A stretch of DNA of 64,000 nucleotides from Siderastrea radians (Eukaryota; Cnidaria; Anthozoa; Scleractinia; Rhizangiidae). Below the pieces are notes generated by a model. It was given only the letters and a program-made list of their open reading frames with translations. It was not told where the DNA came from and did not search any database. Position numbers and translations under genes: made by a program. The number at the start of each line of letters is the position of its first letter. Within the stretch, counting starts at the first letter, position 1. The DNA is taken from contig OZ024887.1 in assembly GCA_964017195.1 (NCBI GenBank), forward strand, positions 66,330,228 to 66,394,227, read 5' to 3'. Positions 36,601 through 46,433 of this stretch are shown here, piece by piece.

Positions 36601-37265
36601 TTAGTAAGCGTAGGATGCGATATTGTTCGCGCTCGTTTTTGCCTTCGCAAGGAAAAATACCGCCAGCTACGCAGGCTACTAAACAAAGTGACTGAGAAGC
36701 CAAATTATTTTTATCCACAATGAATTGTAATAAACATCACTCAGCATTGTCATCTTTTACAGCACACAACTAATTGAAATAACACCTCATCCCATCTTCA
36801 TGAAGCTACAAGGTGTCAAACCTTGGCATAAAGTTACTTATGCAAATTAGCTGAGGGCACATTCAATGTGCCCTCAGCTAATTTGCATAATAGGTTTTGA
36901 GCGGCTGGAAGCTCGTCATGATAGGAATTCAAATTTCTCGACTGTCAGGATTGCCATTCCCAGAGCTCCACGGACGAGAATAGAGCAGGCGCGATAGCAC
37001 CTTAACGAATTAGACATGCGTTACCGGATGTCGTGAATTTCACGACATCCGGTAATGGCTGATACCAGAGCCCTACGATCTCACCGCTGACAGAACGGAT
37101 CGTAGGCTCTGGGAACGAGAATGAGAGCAGGCGCGATAGCACCTTAACGAATTAGACATGCGCTACCGGATGTCGTGAATTTCACGACATCCAGTAATGG
37201 CTGATACCAGAGCCCTACGATCCCACCGCTGACAGAACGGATCGTAGGCTCTGGGAACGAGAATG
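33646..37265. mobile_element. 3.6 kb DNA transposon, CATTCTCG family (long form), nested
   Basis: Ends CATTCTCGTCCCCAGAG and its inverted counterpart, with the 10 bp direct repeat CAGTACAACG on both sides (33636-33645, 37266-37275). 33646-34420 is the reverse complement of 26590-27478, and 36930-37265 the reverse complement of the left end of that short form. 34430-36900 is present only here, including the tandem array at 35543-36420. The terminal 142 bp is duplicated in tandem (36983-37124, 37125-37265), each unit containing the ~30 bp perfect palindrome. No transposase frame. Confidence 0.85.
35543..36420. repeat. Tandem repeat array, 14 units of about 61-66 bp
   Basis: Each unit contains TACCTGGAAG, GGAATG, TCTAACAT.GCGCTTT and TCTGTCTTCCTTGGGTAGCAG. 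The first units are the most diverged, while 35740-36360 is homogeneous with two alternating variants (TCTAACATTGCGCTTTA and TTGTCTAACGTTTTA). An open frame across three 63-bp units is incidental, because other unit lengths break it. Confidence 0.9.
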
Positions 37266-37602
37266 CAGTACAACGTGGACGAGACTGCGTGTAAAAGTCA
37301 TGTAGAGCACCTTGAGTTCTTGGATGCAAAGGCGAAAAAAAGAGGAAGAGAAAGGAACGCTCTCCCGTCTAATATTTCTTGGAAAAATGAAAAAGATGTG
37401 GAAGCGCTTACGAACAACTAGCTGAAAATGTATTTAATGCTAATGATAAGCGGAAGTAAGGCTGATTAAACTAACGAGTTCTCAGCCACGCACGTGGAAA
37501 GTCTGGAAATGCTGCCAGAGATGTTCTGGAAGATGAAGAATTTAATAACTCGTGTGGAGATGACACAACTTCAGAAACAGAGTCAAGTGATTCCGATAGA
37601 GA

Positions 37603-39234
37603 TAACCTGCGATCAGGCCGAATTTTAGCATCGCTCTCATATTCTCTTACGTTGGTCGCTCGCTAAAATAGGGCCTGATACAATCTCTCACAGGAGTTCG
37701 TGTCGGCGGCCAAATTTTGGCCGCGGGAATCTCGCAATCTGATTGGCCCTTTAACAATAGAGCTGTCAACGGAAGTAAATTGTCTACGAGACTCGCTCAC
37801 AATTTCGATCCGACCACGATCGCCAAGGAACAACCAAGGAACAAGTCTGCCGAAGTAAAACGTGTTGCTCTAATAAATTCTCTTCGTTCTAGGAGAATTG
37901 TCACCATTTCTTTCTCTCCTGAGAATGGCGTTCGGTTTGACGCAAGCTGTCTCTCACCTGGAGCAGAGAAGTACAGCAACAGTGAAGTATGTATTCCGTT
38001 TTATCGCATCGTGTCTCGGAATTTTCATTTGACGGCTTTCGGCTAGTATTGATAACATGAACAGAGTAGTGGCTGTTTCCGCGTTTTACAAAACAAAACG
38101 AACAGCAGACGAACAAGTATCTTTCGCCAAGAATGATCAACAAGTCAACCGATAATTCGGTAAACTTAACGGTAAACTGATGTTTGGCGAGAACCACAAT
38201 GGGGGGGGGGGGGGGGGGACAGGGGGGTTTAAACCTCCCGCTTCCCGTACCCTTTAATCCCGGTTCCCGCCCCTGTATTTTTTGGATCCCGCCCCTTTGC
38301 ATTTTTTCGATTGCAAAATATTGCGCAATGTTGCGTAATTTTTCCCTTTTTCTCCCGCTTCCCGCCACCTTGGGAATCCCGCTTCCCGCCCCCTCTTCTC
38401 CCGCCTCCCGTACACCTCCCGCCCCCTTTTCTCCCGGTCTCCCGCTCCCCTGTCCCCCCCCCACAATCAAGTCGCAACGATTTTCAGTTTATATTCATTC
38501 ATTGTTTTTAAATGTCGTTTTATTGATCTCTGACATTGCCATCAAAGGATCTGACTAGTTTTATAATAAATGTTATTCGCTTTAAAATTCGCTGCTGTTT
38601 AGAGATAAAAGTTCGCTGCTAAACTCAAATATTTATCACTTCTGGAACTAAATTAAATTACAAAATACTCCTTTGTTTATAAACGGTTTTATTTATATCT
38701 TTATTCTAAAGAATGAAACTGAAGGTACTTCTCTTATTTTCCTAAGGTTTTTACGAAGCAAATCGGTGACAAATGCGTAAAGAATATTGCCGGATACCAC
38801 CTGAAATGTCTGAAATGGGAAAGGATTCAAGCATGCAGCATATTTTCAGTGGTACATGACAACCTCGTCGTGTTTTGAATTTTCATTCAGTTTCAGCTCA
38901 AACAGAGCAACATGTACAATACTGGAACCTTCAAGTTAGCAATCGTGTAAATTTGAGTGCTTGTGCCTAAAAGATATATCGTAGCCTATGATTTTCTTAT
39001 TTTGCCGACATTTGCGTGACTTTCTGCGAATTGCCGTTATAGGGAATTTGCATACCGAGGATCGTGCAAGCAGAAGAAATTTTGATTGGCTGTTTTGTTG
39101 AATGTCAATCAATCAAAAAAGTGGGCGGTAGACGTTCCGTAGAAGAATTGTATCAGGCCCTATTTTTCGTTTCGCCCGTCCCGCCTGAATGTTTCACCGA
39201 GCAAAACGAAAATAGAGCCTGATCGCAGGTTACA
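37603..39234. mobile_element. 1.63 kb TIR element with GATCAGGC/GCCTGATC subterminal hairpins, nested
   Basis: Ends TAACCTGCGATCAGGC and its complement, with a conserved inner block TAGGGCCTGATACAATYC about 75 bp further in on both sides. The flanking 7 bp ATAGAGA is duplicated (37596-37602, 39235-39241). It contains the G-rich insertion 38201-38461. A 109-codon frame at 37717-38046 (MAAGISQSDWPF...) has no recognised domain; it could be a fragment of an element gene but is not called. Confidence 0.75.
38201..38461. mobile_element. 261 bp G/C-homopolymer-ended MITE
   Basis: Begins with a G-run then ACAGGGG and ends CCCCTGT then a C-run. It is flanked by CACAAT direct repeats (38195-38200, 38462-38467). 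The interior is repeated CCCGCTTCCCG/CCCGCCCC motifs, so all frames read through as Pro/Gly-rich artefacts. Confidence 0.7.
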
Positions 39235-39599
39235 ATAGAGAGAACACATACGTTGAATAGTCATTTCAAGTACTTTTGTGCCTGAGGAAGACATCCGACG
39301 CGTAAATTAGGTATGAGGGAACCAATGCGGGGAGAAAGCAGGGGAGGGGGGGTTTGACCTTAACATTATCAGTAGTTGAGGGGAGGTTACAGTTAATTTT
39401 CGCTTAGTGAGAGGGGGGTTGCGACTTAATTTGAGCCTTATTTTACCCATTTCCCAACCCCCCCCCTCCAGGTAATTATTGCACAGTCCCTAACATGCTG
39501 ACTTAAACACATCTTTATTATAAGCCTCATAACATTCGACTGTTTTTTTTTGTTACTTTCGTAGGTCACGTTGAAGAACAAATATTACTGAAGGAAATC

Positions 39600-40691
39600 A
39601 TGAGAACCAGCTTGAAGCTTTTTCTATTTTCTGCTGTTGTTTCACTATTTTTGGCGTTCTTCCACAATTATGGCTTAACGAGACCATGGATACGGTTGGG
39701 TATGAAACTAAACGACGGCAAAACACTGAGTAACGAAAAAGATAGAAAAGAGGAAAGATACCAGCTACAGCAAACGTTTGCTACGAGGAAAAATCTCATC
39801 ATATTGAGTGCAGGCCGAGGGGGATCTTCTTTCCTTGGATCATTATTTGACCGCAATCCGCACATCATGTATTTCTTTGAGCCGTTGTATGCCGTTAGTG
39901 AAAAAATGTTGAAAGTCAATTTGATTCTTGGGGAAAAGGAGCCCGAAAACTACAAAGAAACTAGCATTAAAGTAATGGATAGTTTCTTTCAGTGTGATTT
40001 TAGTAATTTTAATCATTCCACTTTAGCGTGGTTTTCGAGCGACTTTCATCTAAATAGGAGCAAAGCACTATCTAGAAAGTATTTACCGCAGATTTCAAAT
40101 ACGCTACTCAGTAAAGCTTGTAACAGTTACAATCACACTGTTCTCAAGATTTTGTCAAGCCGATTGCCCAATAAAACAGTGCAAACTTTAAAAGAACTTT
40201 TCCAACAGCAAAACCAATATGACGTTAAACTGGTCCACTTGGTTCGCGACCCAAGAGCTGTGGTTTTCTCCAGGGTTAACTTGCCTGGATGGATGGGGGG
40301 CCACTTGGATCCCAGCTTTCATAAAAGTGTTCACGACTTGTGTGATCCAATACTGCGGAATATACGACTCGGCATGTTATATCCCCCGCCCTGGCTTAAG
40401 AATCGCTTTAAAGTAATTCGCTACGAAGACCTTGCGGTGAATTCTTTAAATGTAGCACATGAACTGTATAATTTCGCAGAATTTGATTGGTCGGCAAGCG
40501 TTGATGAATTTATAAGTGTTCTTGAGAAAAATACAGAACAAGGAAGCGCTTATTCTGTGTACAGAAACGCTTCAGTTGCTATAAACAGATGGAAAACAGC
40601 TCCGGAGCCACTTATAAGAGCTGTGGAAAATATCTGCGGTGATCTCATGGATTTTCTTGGCTACGAAAAATGGAAGAAGCAGGATCAGTAG
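39600..40691 (+). CDS. Carbohydrate 6-O-sulfotransferase-like protein, copy 3 (intact, short stem)
   Basis: A 363-residue single-exon Golgi sulfotransferase of the GST type. The signal-anchor spans about residues 5-22 (LKLFLFSAVVSLFLAFF). The PAPS loop reads SAGRGGSS (70-77), with Ala where the other copies have Pro. RDPRAVVFSR is at 216-225, and YPPPWLKNRF, RYEDL and CGDLMDFLGYEKW follow. Compared with copy 4 it lacks about 52 stem residues: WIRL is followed directly by GMKLNDGKT, an in-frame deletion. The catalytic domain is complete, so function is likely kept with a shorter Golgi stem, which in related enzymes affects localisation and oligomer state. The ATG is 36 bp after the acceptor at 39564 and aligns with copy 4. 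Codons and flanks show no sign of decay. Confidence 0.92.
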   Translation: MRTSLKLFLFSAVVSLFLAFFHNYGLTRPWIRLGMKLNDGKTLSNEKDRKEERYQLQQTFATRKNLIILSAGRGGSSFLGSLFDRNPHIMYFFEPLYAVSEKMLKVNLILGEKEPENYKETSIKVMDSFFQCDFSNFNHSTLAWFSSDFHLNRSKALSRKYLPQISNTLLSKACNSYNHTVLKILSSRLPNKTVQTLKELFQQQNQYDVKLVHLVRDPRAVVFSRVNLPGWMGGHLDPSFHKSVHDLCDPILRNIRLGMLYPPPWLKNRFKVIRYEDLAVNSLNVAHELYNFAEFDWSASVDEFISVLEKNTEQGSAYSVYRNASVAINRWKTAPEPLIRAVENICGDLMDFLGYEKWKKQDQ

Positions 40692-42440
40692 AGAGATGCT
40701 GGAAACTTAGACATTTATATTAGGTTTTTAGTTTTTCAGCTGTTAACGTTTAAACTAAAATAACATCCACAGATCAATCTTGACGTACGTTCTAGCATTT
40801 TATTCCCCTTATGGGATGAAGTAAAAGCATTCTATTGCTGAAGAAAAATGTCGTCGTTTGTATTGAATCAGATGTTCAAACAACATATACAAGTTAATAT
40901 TTGTTAGAAAATAGCAACAGCATTAGAGACTAAAGTAGTTATTTTTCTATGCACAGTGGTTGGTTTTGCTAATTTAACATGTATTGACATCTTACAATTA
41001 TGTAGTGAGGGAAAGTCAGGATTACATAGCATTTACGTTCTACTGCTCGGTATAAAAATGATCAAATCTATAGTAAATGGGTATTAAGAAAGAATGACGT
41101 GTTTAGTTTTTGTCTTTTAGGTTTAAGAAAGCAAATGCTTGAGAAGACCACACTCAAATATCCAATTTACGACCTGGAACGGGCAAATGCTAATTCTAAT
41201 GTCATGCAAGCAGTGTCAGTAAGATTCCTTAAAATTCACCCTTAATCTTGAGATTCGACAGTTAAAGTTTTTGGAAACCAATTTAAACGGAAATTACGAA
41301 TTTCCAACACACAACACAATTTGCGAGATATTTGTCCCAAGTCACAATGGTGGCCAATTTATACGATGGAATAATAACCCAGTTACTACAGAGTGAACAT
41401 ATTGACTCCTGAATGTTCCTCCCGAGAAAAAGAAGCAATTTATGGCTAGTAATGCATTTTTATTACCGCTATCTGCACAAAATTTAACCAAAGAGTGTAA
41501 AACTTCGCAAGCAACATGTTAACAGTAGCATTCTCTTAGTCTTCCAGTATTTCCCTTGGAGCATGCGCAGAAATTCATTACTTGCCAGTCACATGCCTAC
41601 TTAGTTTGCTAAGGAAAAAACGACAGAGGCTGTCAAACGTTTATGGAGTTTTTTTTAGCTTTCTTCGTTTCCTCTTTCCCTCACTTTTTTGTGTGGCTTT
41701 TATGGTGTTTTAGTCACCTTTGCAAGCTTTGAAAAAGTTTCAACTAAACGTAGAGGAAAGTGAGAATTTTAAGCGAAAAATGGCAATGGCTCGGAGAGGT
41801 CAATTTGTTCTTCTATTTTGCTAGGAAAAATTCGTTGAATCATAAAACATATAAAACGTAAATTCACTACCTTATATTTTTGCATCTGGGCAAAATATAA
41901 CACTGTGATTGACAGATTTTGCTAATTTAAGTAAGTCGCTCTTTCCAGTGGTATCAATGCTCTCTCAATGAGCCGACTGAATGCCAAATTTAGAAAAACT
42001 GTGAGTTGATCTGTACACTCGCTATTCTTATTTTTATATTTCCTTTTCCGCGTGATTTTGCTCAGTCACGACAAAAGAACACGCAAAATATGAGAGCGTA
42101 TTTCACCATAACATAACTATCCCAGCTTAGGATTACGGTTTTCCGACATTCAATTTACTGAATAAAACGACTAAAATGACAAGGTAATAATTTATTGGGA
42201 CGATTAATCCTTTATTTGAGTGTTTTACAGACGATAACTGCTGACATTTATCATGGCTTGATTGATTTTATCGATCAATATTTTGTCGATTAATATTCTA
42301 AAATGACAGGGTAATAATTTATTGGGACGATAAATCCTTTATTTGAAAATTTTACAGACGATAACTGCTGACATTTATCGTGGCTTGATTGATAATATCG
42401 ATCGATATTTTTATCGATTGTATATCATACGATTTGTTTA
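40692..42440 (+). repeat. 3' flank of copy 3, duplicated behind copy 4
   Basis: 40720-41290 matches 47625-48180, 41330-41480 matches 49070-49240, and about 41880-42030 matches 53375-53480 and 60779-60860. The conserved order shows one ancestral 3' flank, opened by insertions in unit 4. No gene is seen. Confidence 0.75.
42165..42415 (+). repeat. Tandem duplication of ~125 bp
   Basis: Two copies run from CTAAAATGACA.GGTAATAATTT through CAGACGATAACTGCTGACATT to ATCGAT-rich ends (42173-42290, 42298-42415). A third relative is at 61297-61387, behind unit 4. Noncoding. Confidence 0.75.
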
Positions 42441-42674
42441 TTTATCGTGGCTTGATTGATTTTACTCATTCCGCGCGTATTATCTTTAAACTAATCGAAT
42501 AAGGTGTATGTATTAAAAAATTTTCAAAAGAAAAATACTAGCTTATTCTTATTTCTTTGCAATTGATAAATTACCATTTTCCTCCTTTAAAAGTCGCAAG
42601 AGGTATATATGTATTTTTGACAAACATTGTTCAAGACACTAATTTTGGTATCTAAGACTCCCGAGTGAATGCGG

Positions 42675-42800
42675 TCGAAGTGCCCCGCAGGCGAATCATT
42701 TGAAAACTTTGTCTACTAGAAATGGTAATTTTTAAAACATTGCTTGGACTAAAGGAAGACTTGTTCGTGGGTTGTCGAAGGGATTAAGAAAAACAGGAAG
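42675..42800 (+). other. Candidate 5'-UTR exon of sulfotransferase copy 4
   Basis: Counterpart of 31350-31482, ending AAAAACAGGAAG before the donor GTAAGT (42801). It would splice to the acceptor at 45097. Inferred from conservation. Confidence 0.4.
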
Positions 42801-43023
42801 GTAAGTGATAAAAAATATTGACTGATTTATCTTCCTTGAATGTGTCATCGTTATCCCAGTCTGTCTCAAGAAGCAAATCGCCTATAATAGATTGTATAAA
42901 TAAAGGCAGATGGTAATTTTTTTAATAAATAAGGAAAGGTGGTAAATTTTCAGCTTGGTGGTGAAACGAGAAAGATGAAATATTCAGTTTGTTAAGAGAG
43001 TGGGAGGGACAAAAAAATTGAGA

Positions 43024-43096
43024 CCCCAACTGGAATTGAATTCATGACCTTCCGTACTCCGGTCGAACACTCTAACCACCGGCTGAGTGAGTGGGA
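43024..43096 (-). repeat. tRNA-derived SINE head, unit 4 copy
   Basis: Paralogue of 31668-31739. The minus strand has AGCCGGTGGTTAGAGTGTTC and GAATTCAATTCCAG, then TTTTTT downstream as a possible Pol III stop. Confidence 0.55.
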
Positions 43097-43558
43097 GATT
43101 CAGGGCTAGCACGGTTAAATTTAGGTTCAGTTATTGCACACGTCCTGCATAGAATTAGTTTCAATTTCCACTCAGCGAAGAATAGAAATAAGAAATCGCT
43201 TATGTCACCGTTGATTATCTCTGCTGAAGAGTATACTCTGAGACATTAAGCCATTTTGATTAAAGCACTTTCAAAACGTTCCCATTGAGGCTATTACCCC
43301 TTATTCTCTCATTTCAAAGTAGTCTATCTCGCAGATAGCGCTGAGCATAATCTGCTTCGTTTTACAGTCAGTGTAACAAACCTCTCATTTTCTTTTATTT
43401 AATTACAACTTTCCGCAATTTATTAGTAAACGGGAAAGGCAGAATTTTTACAAACTGCCTCCGTATGCTCATAGGTAGTTACGAACATGGATCAGAGCAT
43501 GTATATTTCCACCATTTGGTAACTGGCGGCTACTGGCGAAATTCAACCAAAAAGGTTA

Positions 43559-44113
43559 CCGTATTTACTTGAATAAGCGCCACCCCCAAATAAGCGCCTC
43601 CCTCGAATAAGCACCCCATTTGGGACAAAAAAGTTAATAAGCGCCGCCCCCCGAATAAGCGCCGTGGTCCCGATGCGGTGTTTTTTCGAGGAATTTCATA
43701 TAACCAAAAAAACCACTACAAACAACTCTAAAACAGCATTGGAAATTTCTTTTATCAAAGGCGATGTTCTTCAGTTCAAAGTGATTATATTTCGCCGCTC
43801 GTCCATTAAGTTCTCCACCCAGAATTCTTGCAATACGTAGTTCTGTTGTGAAGGAAGCGAACTTTGCTGGCACAAAGTTTGTTAAAGTGCCGGAAGAGAC
43901 GAATGGTGACAATCAAAAGACGCTTCTGTTAGTTACTGTAAAATGTTCGTAGAGATAGAAGATATACCGTTAAATTAAAAGAAAAGATTTCTTTGTCGCG
44001 TCCAATTTTTTGATAAGCGCCGCCCTCAAATAAGCGCCGCCCTTGAATACGCGCTGCATTTGAGGCGCGAAAAATTTAATAAGCGCCGCGGCGTTTACTC
44101 AAGTAAATACCGC
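43559..44113. mobile_element. 555 bp TA-flanked MITE with AATAAGCGCC repeats
   Basis: Ends CCGTATTTACTTGAATAAGC on the left and GTTTACTCAAGTAAATACCGC on the right are inverted, with TA on both sides. Multiple AATAAGCGCCGCCC motifs lie inside each end. It is absent from the unit 3 counterpart. The frame at 43634-43912 on the minus strand is element sequence. Confidence 0.8.
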
Positions 44114-45156
44114 TATAGCACTGTAATTGCTACATTTGCGTCACATAGCTAACTACTTCGAGCTTTCCACGGAGTGGTGAAAACCTTACGAAGAATCAGT
44201 CTCGAGCTTTTAAAAACCCGAGGAAGGATTATTCGACGACTGCCGAGGTACTTTGGTTGAAGGACATGGGATATGAAAGTTTTAGTTAATCTGGTGCTGT
44301 ATCTAATATCATCACGACCACAAGTCAGGCAATGTTGTCAATTCAATTCAATTTAATCTTTTCTAAAACGACCAGTTGCTGAAAACCTATTGATTTGAAT
44401 TTGAACTTGAATTTCATTGCAAGCTTCATTTGAAAGCGCCGCCGCCGAAATGCTGGTCAGCGGTGCATCACGAAGGAAAACCAAAGCCAAAACCAAAAAG
44501 AAACGAAACAAAAACAAAAACTAAAATAAAAAGGAAGCAAGAAAGGAAAAACAGGCAAAGTCCATAGTTTAAAACAATATAGGGTGGGGGCTCCCTACCT
44601 TTGACCATTCGCTGAGAATTTCGGCCTTCAGGTCTCTGACCATGCTTCTCTCTTTCTCACCACACCCACACAGGCCGCTTTCGATCCTAACAGTATACAT
44701 GACGTTTCTCACTTATGAACCTAATAATATGACGTAGCTCTACACGAGTCTCCCAGAAGCAGGTTAGAGCATCCGACCGTTTCGCGGGGGGTCATAGAAG
44801 GCAATTAGACTGACTTGCTGGGTGTTCGTTGAACTCCGAGAGGGGGTGGGGGGGGGGGGGTGGGAGGGGGGCATCTCGTTCTCCTCGCCAGCTCGTTTCG
44901 CTCGCATGCTAGGGAATTGCGGCTCCTCCACTAAGTTGCTCGGAAACTTGACCAAGTCAGAGCTGCTGGCAGGCTAGGTTTGACTCCCGCTGAGGAAACT
45001 GATCCCTTCCTTTATCTCTTGTTGGTAACAAGCTGACTAACACATCTTTATTGTAAGCCTCATGACATTCGACTTGTGTTTTTTGTTTCTTTTGTAGGTC
45101 ACGTTGAAATTAAACAAAGCTGCCTGTCCTCAGAACAAATATTACTGAAAGAAATC

Positions 45157-46400
45157 ATGAGGTCCAGCTTAAAGCTTTTTCTATTTTCTGCTGTTGCTTC
45201 GCTATTTTTGGTGTTCTTCTACAATTATGGCTTAACGAGACCATGGATACGCTTAATAGTTTTAACTCAAGGAGCGAATTCCGACGACACCTTGCTGAGG
45301 GGCTATGCGAATTTACGTGACGAAAAAGAACAGCCGGAACAGACTGGAGAAACCTTACAAACAGAAAAAACACCAAAGACGCCTGAAAGTGGGCATGCGC
45401 TGGAGTTGGGTGTGAAACTAAACGACGGCAAAACACAGAGTAATGAAAAAGATAGAAAAGAGGAAAGATACCAGCTACAGCAAACGTTTGCTACGAGGAA
45501 AAATCTCATTATATTGAGTCCAGGCCGAGGGGATCTACTTTCCTTGGATCATTATTTGACTGCAATCCGCACGTCATGTATTTCTTTGAGCCGTTATATG
45601 CCCTTGCCAAAAAAATGTTTTAAGTTAATTTGATATGTAGAGATAAGGAGCCCGAAAACTACAAAGAAGCTAGCATCAAAGTAATCGATAGTTTCTTCCA
45701 GTGTGATTTTAGTAATATTAGTCATTCCACTTTGGCGTCGTTTTCGATTCACTTTCATCGAAAAAGGAGCAAAGCACTATCTAGAGAGTATTTGCCGCAG
45801 ATTTCAAGTACGCTACTCAGTAAAGCTTGTAAAAGTTACAATCACACTGTTCTGAAGATTTTGTCAAGCCGATTGCCCAACAAAACAGTACAAACTTTAA
45901 AAGAACTTTTCCAACGCCAAAACCGATATGACGTTAAACTGGTCCACTTGGTTCGCGACCCAAGAGCAGTTGTTTTCTCTAGGGTTAAATTGCCTGGATG
46001 GATGAGGGGCCACTTGCATCCAAGCTTTCATAAAAGTGTTCAAAACGTTTGTGATCCAATACCGCAGAATAAACGACTCGGCTTGTTATATCCCCCACCC
46101 TGGCTTAAGAATCGCGTTCTTGCGTTGAATCGCGAAGATCTTGCGTTGAATACTTTAAATGTAGCACATGAACTGTATACTTTCGCAGGATTTGATTGGT
46201 CGGCAACCGCTGATGATTTTATAAGTGTTCTTGAGAAAAATACAGAACAAGGAAGCGCTTATTCTGTGTACAGAAACGCTTCAGTTGCTATAAACAGATG
46301 GAAAACAGCTCCAGAGCCACTTATAAGAGCTGTGGAAAATATCTGTGGTGATCTCATGGATTTTCTTGGCTACGAAAAATGGAAGAAGCAGGATCAGTAG
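45157..46400 (+). pseudogene. Carbohydrate sulfotransferase copy 4, disrupted
   Basis: The ATG at 45157 lies 59 bp after the acceptor (AG 45096-45097) and opens a frame with signal-anchor and a full-length stem (about 60 residues longer than the visible copy 3 stem). At the PAPS loop one G is missing from a G-run (45529-45532; five G in copies 1 to 3), which shifts the frame inside the catalytic loop. In the restored frame a TAA stop at 45621-45623 replaces a Lys codon that is AAA in the other copies. The remainder (45630-46400) is otherwise open: it keeps RDPRAVVFSR and the CGDLMDFLGYEKW tail, but the RYEDL motif has become NREDL within an altered VLALNREDLALN stretch. Two or more disabling changes and motif loss indicate a pseudogene; a single sequencing error would not explain them. 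Confidence 0.9.
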
Positions 46401-46433
46401 AGAGATGCTGGAAAGTTAGACATTTGTATTAGG

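Larger units (their letters stand above)
32882..39490. mobile_element. 6.6 kb TA-flanked TIR insertion carrying nested elements
   Basis: The inverted ends contain GTGCAATAATTACCTGGAGGG on the left and its complement on the right, flanked by TA (32880-32881, 39491-39492). The paralogous unit reads TTGTTGGTAACAAGCTGAC at 45024-45042, an uninterrupted target with a single TA. The outer element's own DNA is only about 32882-33635, 37276-37595 and 39242-39490. 37276-37600 has coding-like remnants, including an acidic Ser-rich stretch near 37500-37605. The TA target fits Tc1/mariner, but no transposase was recognised. Confidence 0.85.
31483..39564 (+). other. 5'-UTR intron of sulfotransferase copy 3, 8.1 kb
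   Basis: Donor GTAAGT at 31483, acceptor TTGTTACTTTCGTAG ending at 39564. The equivalent intron of copy 4 is 2.3 kb. Nearly all the difference is the nested 32882-39490 insertion. Confidence 0.45.

Noticed and set aside
37901..38470. 189-codon minus-strand ORF and its overlapping Gly/Pro-rich shadows
   Set aside because: Most of it is the CCCGC-repeat MITE read in all frames. Both strands stay open only because of composition.
45076..45156. Upstream in-frame extension of copy 4 (27 codons before the Met at 45157)
   Set aside because: The first part lies before the splice acceptor at 45097, and the other copies start at the position equivalent to 45157.
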